Below the pieces are notes generated by a model. The model ran no database searches. It worked only from the letters and a program-made list of their open reading frames with translations, and was not told where the DNA came from. Positions 14,667 to 22,149 of a stretch of 23,687 nt of DNA are shown in pieces. This DNA comes from Alectryocaccobium sp964389285 (GTDB lineage Bacteria > Bacillota > Clostridia > Lachnospirales > Lachnospiraceae). The DNA is taken from contig CAYMCZ010000017.1 of assembly GCA_964389285.1 (NCBI GenBank), positions 1 to 23,687 on the forward strand, written 5' to 3'. Made by a program: the position numbers and the translations under genes. How positions within the stretch are numbered: the stretch's first letter is position 1; every line of letters begins with the position of its first letter.

Positions 14667-15281
14667 ATGGAAGGTGGAATAAAAACTCACGAAAAAGCAG
14701 TAGAATTTTTAAAATCGCTCGACATAAAAAAGTCGATGAACGGTTTTGACAAGATCTCAACATTCGAAAAATTCAAAGAATTTTCCGCATTGTACGAAGG
14801 TCTTATGAAAGAACAGACAGAAGAATTAGAAGAATTAAAAGCTGCTCTTGAGGAGCTCGAAGCCGAAAACGAAGAAATTCTCCGGGCTTCGGCAGAAAAA
14901 GACGCCGAGATACAAAGGCTTACCGCCGAGGGAGCCGAGCTGAATGCGGCTGCGGAAGAAGCAAAGGCAAAAGCTCAGTATATCGGGGAAGAAGCCGCAA
15001 AAGCCAAAGAGGAAGCAAAGGCCGAGATCGAATCCGAGCGCCGTTCTCTTGACAACCTGCGCAAAGCGACGATTACCGAAAGGGAAGACATGTTATCGCT
15101 GGCCAGAGAAGAAGCCGAGCAGATCGTCAAAGACGCTCAGGACACGGCCCTCAGATACAAAGCCGGTGTTATCGCCGACACAAATCGCGCAAAAGAAGAA
15201 AAGAGCGTGATTTTAAGTGAGCTTGAGGTCATCAAAAGCCAGATCGAAGCCCTCAAGGCTTCGCCCGAAATAACCTGGTAA
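14667..15281 (+). CDS. Coiled-coil protein, DivIVA-like in composition, first gene of the matrix locus
   Basis: I do not recognise this 204-residue protein by family. There is no signal peptide or membrane segment, so it should stay in the cytoplasm. Residues 50-200 are almost pure Glu/Ala/Lys heptad-like coiled coil (for example EELEELKAALEELEAENEEI). The C-terminal stretch AREEAEQIVKDAQDTALRYK resembles the tail repeats of DivIVA/GpsB-type or ATP-synthase-b-like coils. A strong AGGAGG precedes the ATG. It is 111 bases upstream of the first secreted protein in the same orientation and probably belongs to the same operon. A scaffold or positioning role is a guess. Confidence 0.75.
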   Translation: MEGGIKTHEKAVEFLKSLDIKKSMNGFDKISTFEKFKEFSALYEGLMKEQTEELEELKAALEELEAENEEILRASAEKDAEIQRLTAEGAELNAAAEEAKAKAQYIGEEAAKAKEEAKAEIESERRSLDNLRKATITEREDMLSLAREEAEQIVKDAQDTALRYKAGVIADTNRAKEEKSVILSELEVIKSQIEALKASPEITW

Positions 15282-15392
15282 GACAAAAGATATTTTTCGT
15301 CTGAAGAGCGCAAACGCAGGCGCTGAGGACGTACTAATATAAAAGGCAATATTTATAAAACATTTTGAGCAATATGGAAAGGAGGCGGTGCA

Positions 15393-16046
15393 GTGGGACG
15401 CACAAATAAAAGCGGGGACTCCAAAAAGAACACAAATCGCAGGAAAGTTCCTGTGATTGTTGCGATTCTTCTTTTGGTAGTTGTCGGCATTTTCGGCACA
15501 GCCGGCACCCTTGCATGGAACTCACACAATCTCGAGGTGATAAACGACCTGAAGAGCCGCACCGTGAGTGTTGAAATCAATGAGACTTGTCCGGACAAGA
15601 CGGTCACCCCGGAAAGCACCAAAACAAAACAGGTTAAGTTCAAAAATACGGGGAGTGACGCGGCCTTTGTACGCATGGCATTCTCCGAAAACTGGCAGAC
15701 CGCCGACGAGCTCATCAGCGGCGACACGGCTGTTGCGAAAAACTGGGCATCCGATTTCGCGACCAAGTGGGTTCAAATGGATGACGGCTGGTACTATTAC
15801 AAAAAGGTTCTTCCGGCAGGTGCTGATACCGGAGCCGTTCTCGAGTCCATTACATTCCCGGCGGCCGCAAATGTGCCTGACGGCGCGGACTATTCTCTAT
15901 ACTTCCAGGTAGAGACCCTTCAGGTCAGCGACGAGGCTGATGTAAATACGCAGGCGACCCAGGAAGTCTTCGGAAAAACAGGCGTGGTAAGCAACGCTGC
16001 GATAGAAAACGGAGCCGTAATCAGCGGCGACGTCGCATGGTCATAA
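15393..16046 (+). CDS. TasA/BsaA-like SipW-dependent secreted protein, paralogue 1
   Basis: This 217-residue protein has a long basic N-terminus (NKSGDSKKNTNRRK), a hydrophobic core and the SipW-type signal end GTAGTLAWNS (about 35-44), with cleavage expected after the Ala. The mature part is a beta-rich domain with FKNTGSDAAFVRMAF and the aromatic motif GWYYYKKVL shared by all members of the locus. It ends in DVAWS, with Trp next to last. The start is GTG at 15393, nine bases after AAAGGAGG. It lacks the W-x-PG motif present in the other members, making it the most divergent of the five. The role as matrix-fibre subunit is inferred from TasA of Bacillus and BsaA of Clostridium perfringens. 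Confidence 0.85.
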   Translation: MGRTNKSGDSKKNTNRRKVPVIVAILLLVVVGIFGTAGTLAWNSHNLEVINDLKSRTVSVEINETCPDKTVTPESTKTKQVKFKNTGSDAAFVRMAFSENWQTADELISGDTAVAKNWASDFATKWVQMDDGWYYYKKVLPAGADTGAVLESITFPAAANVPDGADYSLYFQVETLQVSDEADVNTQATQEVFGKTGVVSNAAIENGAVISGDVAWS

Positions 16047-16060
16047 AGGAGGGTTAAAAC

Positions 16061-16714
16061 ATGAAAAGATTCAGAAAAACTGTTTTGCCGGTCCTTGCCA
16101 TTGCGCTTCTTGTAGTTGTAGGCGTGATAGGCACGTTTGCGTTTTACCAGTCCACGACCAGCGCGCAGAACCGCCTGATGACAAAAGACAGCGGCGTATT
16201 CTTAAGCGAGATCTTCAACCCGGCCGACGAGTGGGTACCCGGAGAGACCAAACAAAAAGAAGTCAGTTTCGGCAATGACGGCGAAAAAGACCAGGTGCTC
16301 CGCGTGAGGGTAACCGAGGCGTGGTACGACTCCACCGGCGCGGTATGGAGCTGGGGTACGACGGCATACGATCCTTCTCCGGCTGTTATAAACTGGACTA
16401 CAGCTTCCGGCACTCAGACGACGGGCCCGGACGAAACCAATTGGATAAAGATCGGCGATTACTACTATTATAAAAAAGTTCTCACCAAAGAGACCAACAA
16501 CACGCCGACGGTGACGGACAACATGATCACTTCCGTTTCTTTTTCCGATAAGATAAGCAACGGTGTTCCGGGAGACAACAACGATTTCTCAAACAAAAGA
16601 TATTCGCTTACCGTTAAAGCCGAGACGGTGGACGTGGATACGACGATTACCGCTTCCGAATGGGGAGTAAACTTCACAAATTCCGGCGGAAATCTCACAT
16701 GGACGGCAACATAA
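16061..16714 (+). CDS. TasA/BsaA-like SipW-dependent secreted protein, paralogue 2
   Basis: This 217-residue protein has the signal VVVGVIGTFAFYQS (about 18-31), and the mature chain should begin near FYQST. Conserved blocks are EIFNPADEWVPGETKQKEV, then QVLRVRVTEAW and DYYYYKKVL. It ends LTWTAT. It has no cysteine, as expected for donor-strand-type fibre subunits, although that is not proof. The gene starts 14 bases after the previous stop, with AAGGAGGG in the gap, so the two are tightly linked. A weak hairpin without T-tract follows. Confidence 0.87.
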   Translation: MKRFRKTVLPVLAIALLVVVGVIGTFAFYQSTTSAQNRLMTKDSGVFLSEIFNPADEWVPGETKQKEVSFGNDGEKDQVLRVRVTEAWYDSTGAVWSWGTTAYDPSPAVINWTTASGTQTTGPDETNWIKIGDYYYYKKVLTKETNNTPTVTDNMITSVSFSDKISNGVPGDNNDFSNKRYSLTVKAETVDVDTTITASEWGVNFTNSGGNLTWTAT

Positions 16715-16722
16715 TAATTGGT

Positions 16723-16748
16723 TTATCAACGGTATTTTCCGTTAATAA
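16723..16748 (+). other. Intergenic hairpin without T-tract, between paralogues 2 and 3
   Basis: AACGG (16728-16732) pairs with CCGTT (16739-16743), and TTAT (16723-16726) pairs with ATAA (16745-16748), with one mismatch between them and a TATTTT loop. It could be an mRNA processing or stability element that sets different levels of the flanking genes. Confidence 0.35.
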
Positions 16749-16780
16749 TAAAGCATTCAAATAAGACAGGAGGTTATTAA

Positions 16781-17644
16781 ATGCAAAGAAAGAAAAAAAT
16801 CTCTGTTGCGGCTCTGTGCGGGCTGCTGGCGGCAGGGGTAGTTGCAGGCACCATGGCCTACTGGAATCAGACTGCAACAATCGAAAACCCCTTCGATACC
16901 GGCAAATACGGCTCAGAGACGGTAGAGCCTTTCTTCATTCCGCCGGATATTTTCGAGCCGGGCGTTGAAGTTGACAAAGACGTTCTCGTTAAAAACACCG
17001 GTAATGTGGACATGATTGTAAGGGCAAAACTTTCAGAGACATGGACACGCAAGGGGGAAACAGCTGCTTATAAAGACAGCGTAAAAGAAGGTTTTGATGT
17101 ATATTCAACCAACCAGGTAAACCCGACCGACGGTCTCACGGCCGCAGACGGCTCGGTGGTTACCAAAAAATTCTCCACATCCACCAACTGGATCAAGGGA
17201 AACGACGGCTGGTACTACTACAGGACTAATCTGGCAGGCGGCGCATCCACCGACATCTGGCTTGATGCCGTAGAGCTTCTGGATAATGCCGACATCGGTA
17301 ATTTCGAAACTCTGTACTATGTATCATCCACTCCGGCGAGTGTTCCGGAAGCACAGTGGGTATGGTATCCGTACGACAGCAGCAAGGACATGCCGAAGTA
17401 TATCGACGCAAACGGAAATCCCGTTGAAAAAGGGACTCCGGGAGCACAGCAGGTTCTCAGAAACAAAGCCGTTACCAAATATAAGAGCGACAACGTAAAA
17501 GGCTACAGTGATTCCGATTACGTTCTTACCGTTACCACACAGACGGTACAGGCTTCCCAGGAAGCACTCGACGCCGTATTCGGCGGAGGAAGCACATTTA
17601 CCGCTCCTTCAGGCACAAGCTGGGTTCTGGCAGACAAAACCTGA
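16781..17644 (+). CDS. TasA/BsaA-like SipW-dependent secreted protein, paralogue 3
   Basis: This 287-residue protein has the signal LLAAGVVAGTMAYWNQ (about 15-30). Conserved blocks follow: NPFDTGKYGSETVEPFFIP, FEPGVEVDKDVLVKNTG, MIVRAKLSETW, NWIKGNDGWYYYRTNLAGG and SDYVLTVTTQTVQASQEAL. It ends SWVLADKT. Compared with paralogues 1 and 2 it has an extra stretch of about 60 residues (near 185-240) with several Trp/Tyr/Pro before the last beta block. AGGAGG precedes the ATG. The V-x-K-x2-(x)-V-x-NTG pattern is close to TasA/camelysin-type domains. Confidence 0.88.
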   Translation: MQRKKKISVAALCGLLAAGVVAGTMAYWNQTATIENPFDTGKYGSETVEPFFIPPDIFEPGVEVDKDVLVKNTGNVDMIVRAKLSETWTRKGETAAYKDSVKEGFDVYSTNQVNPTDGLTAADGSVVTKKFSTSTNWIKGNDGWYYYRTNLAGGASTDIWLDAVELLDNADIGNFETLYYVSSTPASVPEAQWVWYPYDSSKDMPKYIDANGNPVEKGTPGAQQVLRNKAVTKYKSDNVKGYSDSDYVLTVTTQTVQASQEALDAVFGGGSTFTAPSGTSWVLADKT

Positions 17645-17707
17645 ATGTCGGTATAAATAAAACGTTACTTTAAAAATTTAATTTAACAAAATCAGAAGGA
17701 GAGTGTT

Positions 17708-18541
17708 ATGAAGAAAAAATTAACTGCAATTATTGTCGGCGCGCTTGCGGTTGCGCTGGTAGCCGGCACATGGGCGTTCTACACCTCGACAAACTCGGTA
17801 GACAACAAGTTAAAGACCCAGAAATACGGAGACGTTCTTAAAGAGACGTTTACTCCTGACGAAGACTGGCAGCCCGGCGAAGAGGTTGACAAGATTGCCG
17901 GAGTTAAAAACACAGGCGATTATAACCTTGTTGTTCGCGTGAAACTTGATGAGAAATGGACGCTTGCCGACGGCACTGAAAAGACTATAAGCTCAGTAGG
18001 AACGGATATCACGACATACCAGCAGGAGAGCGCTACGGACGGAAAAGTACCTGTTGCAAACACAACAGAGAAATCAGTTGTTGAAAAAACTCTTGCTGCT
18101 TCCGGCTGGACAAAGAACAACGCAGACGGATACTGGTATTACAACACCCAGCTTGCATCAGGCGCAACAGCTAACTTTATGACAAAGATCAAGCTGAAAG
18201 ATGACACTGATATGGGTAAATACAAAACTACCAACTACTATCATGAAGGCACAAGCGAGCCCACATTTGAGCCCGGCGAAACGGGAGACACGGGTGTTGC
18301 TACAACCGGTTGGGCAGTATACACAGGCGCAGTACCTAAACCTGCAACGGCTACAAACAATATCTACGTAAGAAGCATTTCCAAATTTGATCAGGAAAAC
18401 AACAAAGATCTCGCAGGTTATGCAGGAGCTACATATGATCTCACGATCACATCCGAGACCTGCCAGGCAACTGATGCCGCTGTTACAGCTACATGGACAA
18501 CGGTTCCCGCAGCTGTTAAGAGCGGATGGAATCTCGAATAA
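17708..18541 (+). CDS. TasA/BsaA-like SipW-dependent secreted protein, paralogue 4
   Basis: This 277-residue protein has the signal LAVALVAGTWAFYTST (about 13-28), very like the GTWA-AF end of Bacillus TasA. Conserved blocks are VDNKLKTQKYGDVLKETF, DWQPGEEVDK, GVKNTGDYNLVVRVKLDEKW, GYWYYNTQLASGATANF and YDLTITSETCQA. The end, VPAAVKSGWNLE, closely matches that of paralogue 5, and these two are the nearest pair. A Pro/Gly/Thr-rich loop (EPTFEPGETGDTGVATTG) interrupts the second half. AAGGAGAG precedes the ATG. Confidence 0.9.
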   Translation: MKKKLTAIIVGALAVALVAGTWAFYTSTNSVDNKLKTQKYGDVLKETFTPDEDWQPGEEVDKIAGVKNTGDYNLVVRVKLDEKWTLADGTEKTISSVGTDITTYQQESATDGKVPVANTTEKSVVEKTLAASGWTKNNADGYWYYNTQLASGATANFMTKIKLKDDTDMGKYKTTNYYHEGTSEPTFEPGETGDTGVATTGWAVYTGAVPKPATATNNIYVRSISKFDQENNKDLAGYAGATYDLTITSETCQATDAAVTATWTTVPAAVKSGWNLE

Positions 18542-18577
18542 TTTGGCGTGACAGATTAACACGAAAGGAAGCAAGCT

Positions 18578-19522
18578 ATGATTAACAAGAAAAAAATAGG
18601 CGGCCTTATCGCCGGCGCGCTTGCTCTCACTCTGGTAGTCGGCACTTGGGCATTCTATTCTTCAGAAGCCAATATCGACAACAAACTCGAGACGGGCGAA
18701 TACGGCTGGGAAGTTGTAGAGCCTTTTACTCCCCCGCCTAAATGGGAGCCGGGTACAGAAGTGGAAAAAGCTATCGGAGCTACAAACACAGGCGATTGTG
18801 ATATCGTAATCCGTATTACCATGGACGAGAAATGGTCCAGAAACGGTACGGCATTCAAGACTCTTGATCCCAAGGTTGCTGCACAGCGTACGGCGTTCAA
18901 TTCCGTTGCAAAAAGCGGTTCGGCCGGAAGCTATATCTACACGGCGACTCAGGTCAACGACAAAGACGGTATCGTACCCACTACAACAAATGAGCAGAGC
19001 GTGGTATATAAAAACCTGGAAGGCGTTACAAACGGTACATGGATCGACGGTCAGGACGGATACTGGTATTACAAAAATATCCTGAAACCCGGCCAGCAGA
19101 CCGGATATCTTTTGAACGGTATTGCTCAGGCTTCAAACATTGACATCGGTGTTTATGAAAACAGCGGAGTTATGTATTCGACAGTGCCTAAGGACAATAC
19201 AGCACTGGTAAACGCACAGGCTGCATACGATGCTGCCGCAGCTGCATATAACGCAAACCCGACAGATGCAAACAAGGCTGCAATGGACAGCGCTTATGCT
19301 ACGCTTGACGCGGCATATAAGTGGTCAGCTACACCGCCTGCGGATGAAACCCAGATTACTTTCAAAAAGAACAGCAATTCTTTAAATGCTAATCTTAAAG
19401 GATATGCGGATGCAGATTATGTTCTTGCGATAACAACGCAGGCAGCTCAGGCAACGCCTGAAGCGGTTCAGGCTGAGTGGGGCACAATCCCCGCTGCAGT
19501 TAAAACAGCATGGGGCTGGTAA
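18578..19522 (+). CDS. TasA/BsaA-like SipW-dependent secreted protein, paralogue 5 with Ala-rich helical insert
   Basis: This 314-residue protein has the signal LALTLVVGTWAFYSSE (about 15-30). Conserved blocks are NKLETGEYGWEVVEPFTPP, WEPGTEVEKAIGATNTG, IVIRITMDEKW, GYWYYKNILKPGQQTGYLL and YVLAITTQAAQATPEA. It ends IPAAVKTAWGW. An insert near residues 209-249 is strikingly Ala-rich (for example YDAAAAAYNANPTDANKAAM) and should be helical, unlike the beta-rich remainder. Similar Ala-rich helix hairpins occur in other surface proteins. AAAGGAAG precedes the ATG, and sipW follows 37 bases later. Confidence 0.9.
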   Translation: MINKKKIGGLIAGALALTLVVGTWAFYSSEANIDNKLETGEYGWEVVEPFTPPPKWEPGTEVEKAIGATNTGDCDIVIRITMDEKWSRNGTAFKTLDPKVAAQRTAFNSVAKSGSAGSYIYTATQVNDKDGIVPTTTNEQSVVYKNLEGVTNGTWIDGQDGYWYYKNILKPGQQTGYLLNGIAQASNIDIGVYENSGVMYSTVPKDNTALVNAQAAYDAAAAAYNANPTDANKAAMDSAYATLDAAYKWSATPPADETQITFKKNSNSLNANLKGYADADYVLAITTQAAQATPEAVQAEWGTIPAAVKTAWGW

Positions 19523-19559
19523 TATTTTGGTAACATGCAAATGAAAGGGCAGAAGAACA

Positions 19560-20357
19560 ATGGCAAAGAAAACAATATCGTGGATATTCAGGATTCTTTC
19601 ATGGATCGTGTACGCGGTCATCATTGTTTCCCTGCTTTTGGCAGCTCCGATACTGTTCGGATACCGTCCGATGACTGTACTTTCGGGCAGTATGGAGCCG
19701 ACCTATCCGGTGGGCAGCGTCGTCTATTTAAAAGAGACGCCTTTCGAGGATTTACAGGTAGGCGACGCTATCACCTTTGCCTTGGGTGATACCGGAGCGG
19801 TAGCTACCCACCGTATAGTAGAGATCAACGAAAAAGGTAAGACTTTTGTAACGAAGGGAGACGCGAACCCTTCCAACGACACTTCGGCCGTAAGCTACAG
19901 TGACGTTAAAGGAAAGGTATCTGACATAGCGATCCCCGTTCTGGGTTATTTCTTATCTTACATAAGGCATTGGTATTTTATAGCCATAATGGCGGCTATC
20001 CTCATTATAAACATGCTGCTCTCATCCTCCGATGAGAACGCTAAAAAGAGAAGAGTCGAAAAAAGAGCGGCAAGAGAAGCCGCGGTTCAGGCTGAAAAAC
20101 AGGCGGATGCTCCCGAGCCGGAAGCGGAACAGCCTCTTCCCGTGCAGGAAATAAAGCCCGAAGCAGCCGAACCCGAACCTAAACCAGAACCAGAAAAAAC
20201 AGAAAGAGCTTTAAGAAGCAAAGCTTCATACAGGAGATACAAAGCCAGAGCTGATCTGGAAATCAATCTCAAAAATGATGAAGCACAGAAAGTACAGGCA
20301 GAAAAAGACAGTAATTCAGGCGAAATAACAGCGGCGGAATTCTTTAAGGATCTGTAA
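19560..20357 (+). CDS. sipW: Signal peptidase I, SipW/ER type, with long cytoplasmic tail
   Basis: This membrane peptidase should remove the signal peptides of the GT-x-A-type proteins encoded around it. The 265 residues have an N-terminal membrane segment (about 12-34) and the catalytic Ser in LSGSMEPTYPVG (S44). H84 in ATHRIVEIN replaces the Lys of bacterial-type enzymes, as in ER and archaeal peptidases. TKGDANPSND carries the conserved Asp residues (D101, D107). A second membrane segment (about 136-155) follows. The remaining ~108 residues are a charged, Pro/Glu/Lys-rich tail ending GEITAAEFFKDL, which is not part of the catalytic fold. AAAGGG precedes the ATG. Confidence 0.93.
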   Translation: MAKKTISWIFRILSWIVYAVIIVSLLLAAPILFGYRPMTVLSGSMEPTYPVGSVVYLKETPFEDLQVGDAITFALGDTGAVATHRIVEINEKGKTFVTKGDANPSNDTSAVSYSDVKGKVSDIAIPVLGYFLSYIRHWYFIAIMAAILIINMLLSSSDENAKKRRVEKRAAREAAVQAEKQADAPEPEAEQPLPVQEIKPEAAEPEPKPEPEKTERALRSKASYRRYKARADLEINLKNDEAQKVQAEKDSNSGEITAAEFFKDL

Positions 20358-20395
20358 GCGGCCTGAAATCATGCCGGAAAGCACGGTGGACATAT

Positions 20396-22066
20396 ATGAA
20401 GATAAAAAAACTACATAATTTAGTGCTTGTGATTGCCATAATTCTTGTTGCATCTATGGTTACCGGTACTCTGGCTTATATTACACAGGAGCTGACGACT
20501 GAAAACGAGTACCAGCTTAAAAAATACAGTACTGAAATAACCGAAGAGTTCGATCCTCCTACCGAATGGAAACCCGGAGAGAACGTCAACAAGGATGTGT
20601 CTATTACCAACAGCGGAGAGGTACCCGTATTCGTAAAAGTGGTGATCAACCAGAAGTGGGTTCGCAGCGAAAACGTTTACGATAACGACGGCAAAGCGAT
20701 CGCTCCCTTAAAGGGCGAATCCTTCCCTCTATCATTCCAGGGAACCGACGGAGCAGAATACGCGGCACTCATTCACTGGGGAAACGATGTTGTCAAAATG
20801 GCAAAGACTGCAGACGCGTCTTCCGATGACGATTCAGCACCGGCTCTTGACACTCAGGATACCAATCCGGACGGAGACCTTTTAAAATACGTTCCCGGTG
20901 ATGATATAATTTTCCTCACCGATTCGGCGGATCCGTCTTTAAGCGGTACGACTGTTCCTGTTGAGATTTCGAATATGCAGGCAGCCGAAGGCAAATGGAT
21001 CATGATGAATGATACCCCCGATGCTGACGGAAACATGACCTTTTATTATATCGGTGTGCTGGGCGGCAAATCCGCGACACCTCTTCTTGTAGACAGTGTA
21101 AGGATGAATCCGGCTATCGAAAGTGCTATTACTGAGACAAAGACGGTTTGGGATCCCGATACCAGAACATGGATCACGACCACCACGACCAAGCCCGAAG
21201 TAGATTATATGTCGGCGCGTTATACGATGACCGTAAACATGTATACGGTTCAGGCAACCGAAGCTGCGATAGCTGAAATGTTCCAGTCGGACGTGGCTTC
21301 CGAGCAGGCGGTAATCAGCTACATGGAAAGCCTTGCTGATAAAAATCTGGACTACAGCAGAGACGATTCAGTTAAACAAAAGCTTCTCTATATCGACGAG
21401 CAGAACGGCAAACTCTCATACACGCCCGCTACGGGTACGACAAACTGGTTCATGTCACATCTGAACATGCTTCCGGGAGAGTCATATACGGATACGCTTA
21501 ATATCGAGAACCGCTCGAACAAAACGGCAGAAATATTCCTTCAGATTATACCCAGAAACCAGGCGGAACTTCCCGATGAATTGCTTGACTATATCAAGAT
21601 GAAGGTCTATGAAGGCAATGTCCTGATTTACGACGGTACTGCAAAGGGCGGACAGAGCAGCGTTCAATTAAATAACTCAGGATCGCTTACGAGCAGCACG
21701 ACGGGCTCCGGGGATACTTTCACCGCGCCTGCGGCAGGCACCGTAAACAACCCTCAGAATGCGGTATCTCTCGGAAGGTTCGCTCCTTCATCCAAAAAAG
21801 ATATCAAAGTCGAGCTCACGCTTGATAAAGACATTCCGATGGAATACGGCGGAACGCTCAGTATGATCGACTGGAAGTTTATGATTCAGGAAGACAAAAC
21901 TACACCTACGCCGACCCCGACACCGGGAGGAAAGGTAGTACCCAGTCCCAAGACCGGCGATTTCCTTGACGCGGTTACGTATAAAAACCTTATGATGATC
22001 GGAATCCTTGCTCTTGCGGGATGCATCGTATTCCTGATTGCAACACGCAAATATAAAAAGCAGTAA
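20396..22066 (+). CDS. SipW-type secreted protein with C-terminal SPKTG sortase signal (probable matrix anchor)
   Basis: This 556-residue protein begins with a SipW-type signal (MVTGTLAYITQE, about 21-32). A TasA-like block follows: KKYSTEITEEFDPPTEWKPG, NKDVSITNSGEVPVFVKVVI and, later, FYYIGVLGGKSATPLL. Residues ~345-500 form a second beta-rich module (LNMLPGESYTDTLNIENRSN ... VELTLDKDIPMEYGGTLSMI), a pattern common in Firmicutes wall proteins. The end has a Thr-Pro spacer (TTPTPTPTPGG), SPKTG (517-521), a hydrophobic helix and the basic tail RKYKKQ. This is a sortase sorting signal of the LPxTG class with Ser in place of Leu. Its place after sipW suggests it ties the fibre to the wall. Confidence 0.88.
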   Translation: MKIKKLHNLVLVIAIILVASMVTGTLAYITQELTTENEYQLKKYSTEITEEFDPPTEWKPGENVNKDVSITNSGEVPVFVKVVINQKWVRSENVYDNDGKAIAPLKGESFPLSFQGTDGAEYAALIHWGNDVVKMAKTADASSDDDSAPALDTQDTNPDGDLLKYVPGDDIIFLTDSADPSLSGTTVPVEISNMQAAEGKWIMMNDTPDADGNMTFYYIGVLGGKSATPLLVDSVRMNPAIESAITETKTVWDPDTRTWITTTTTKPEVDYMSARYTMTVNMYTVQATEAAIAEMFQSDVASEQAVISYMESLADKNLDYSRDDSVKQKLLYIDEQNGKLSYTPATGTTNWFMSHLNMLPGESYTDTLNIENRSNKTAEIFLQIIPRNQAELPDELLDYIKMKVYEGNVLIYDGTAKGGQSSVQLNNSGSLTSSTTGSGDTFTAPAAGTVNNPQNAVSLGRFAPSSKKDIKVELTLDKDIPMEYGGTLSMIDWKFMIQEDKTTPTPTPTPGGKVVPSPKTGDFLDAVTYKNLMMIGILALAGCIVFLIATRKYKKQ

Positions 22067-22075
22067 GCTATAAGC

Positions 22076-22096
22076 GTTTATCCGTTCCGGATAAAC
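22076..22096 (+). other. Intergenic hairpin before the last gene of the matrix locus
   Basis: GTTTATCCG (22076-22084) pairs perfectly with CGGATAAAC (22088-22096) around a 3-base loop. No T-tract follows, so it is more likely a processing or partial-termination element than a full terminator. Confidence 0.45.
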
Positions 22097-22149
22097 AGAA
22101 ACGTTAAACGAATGCAGAGATCTTATACATTTTACAGGAGGTTGTTTGC

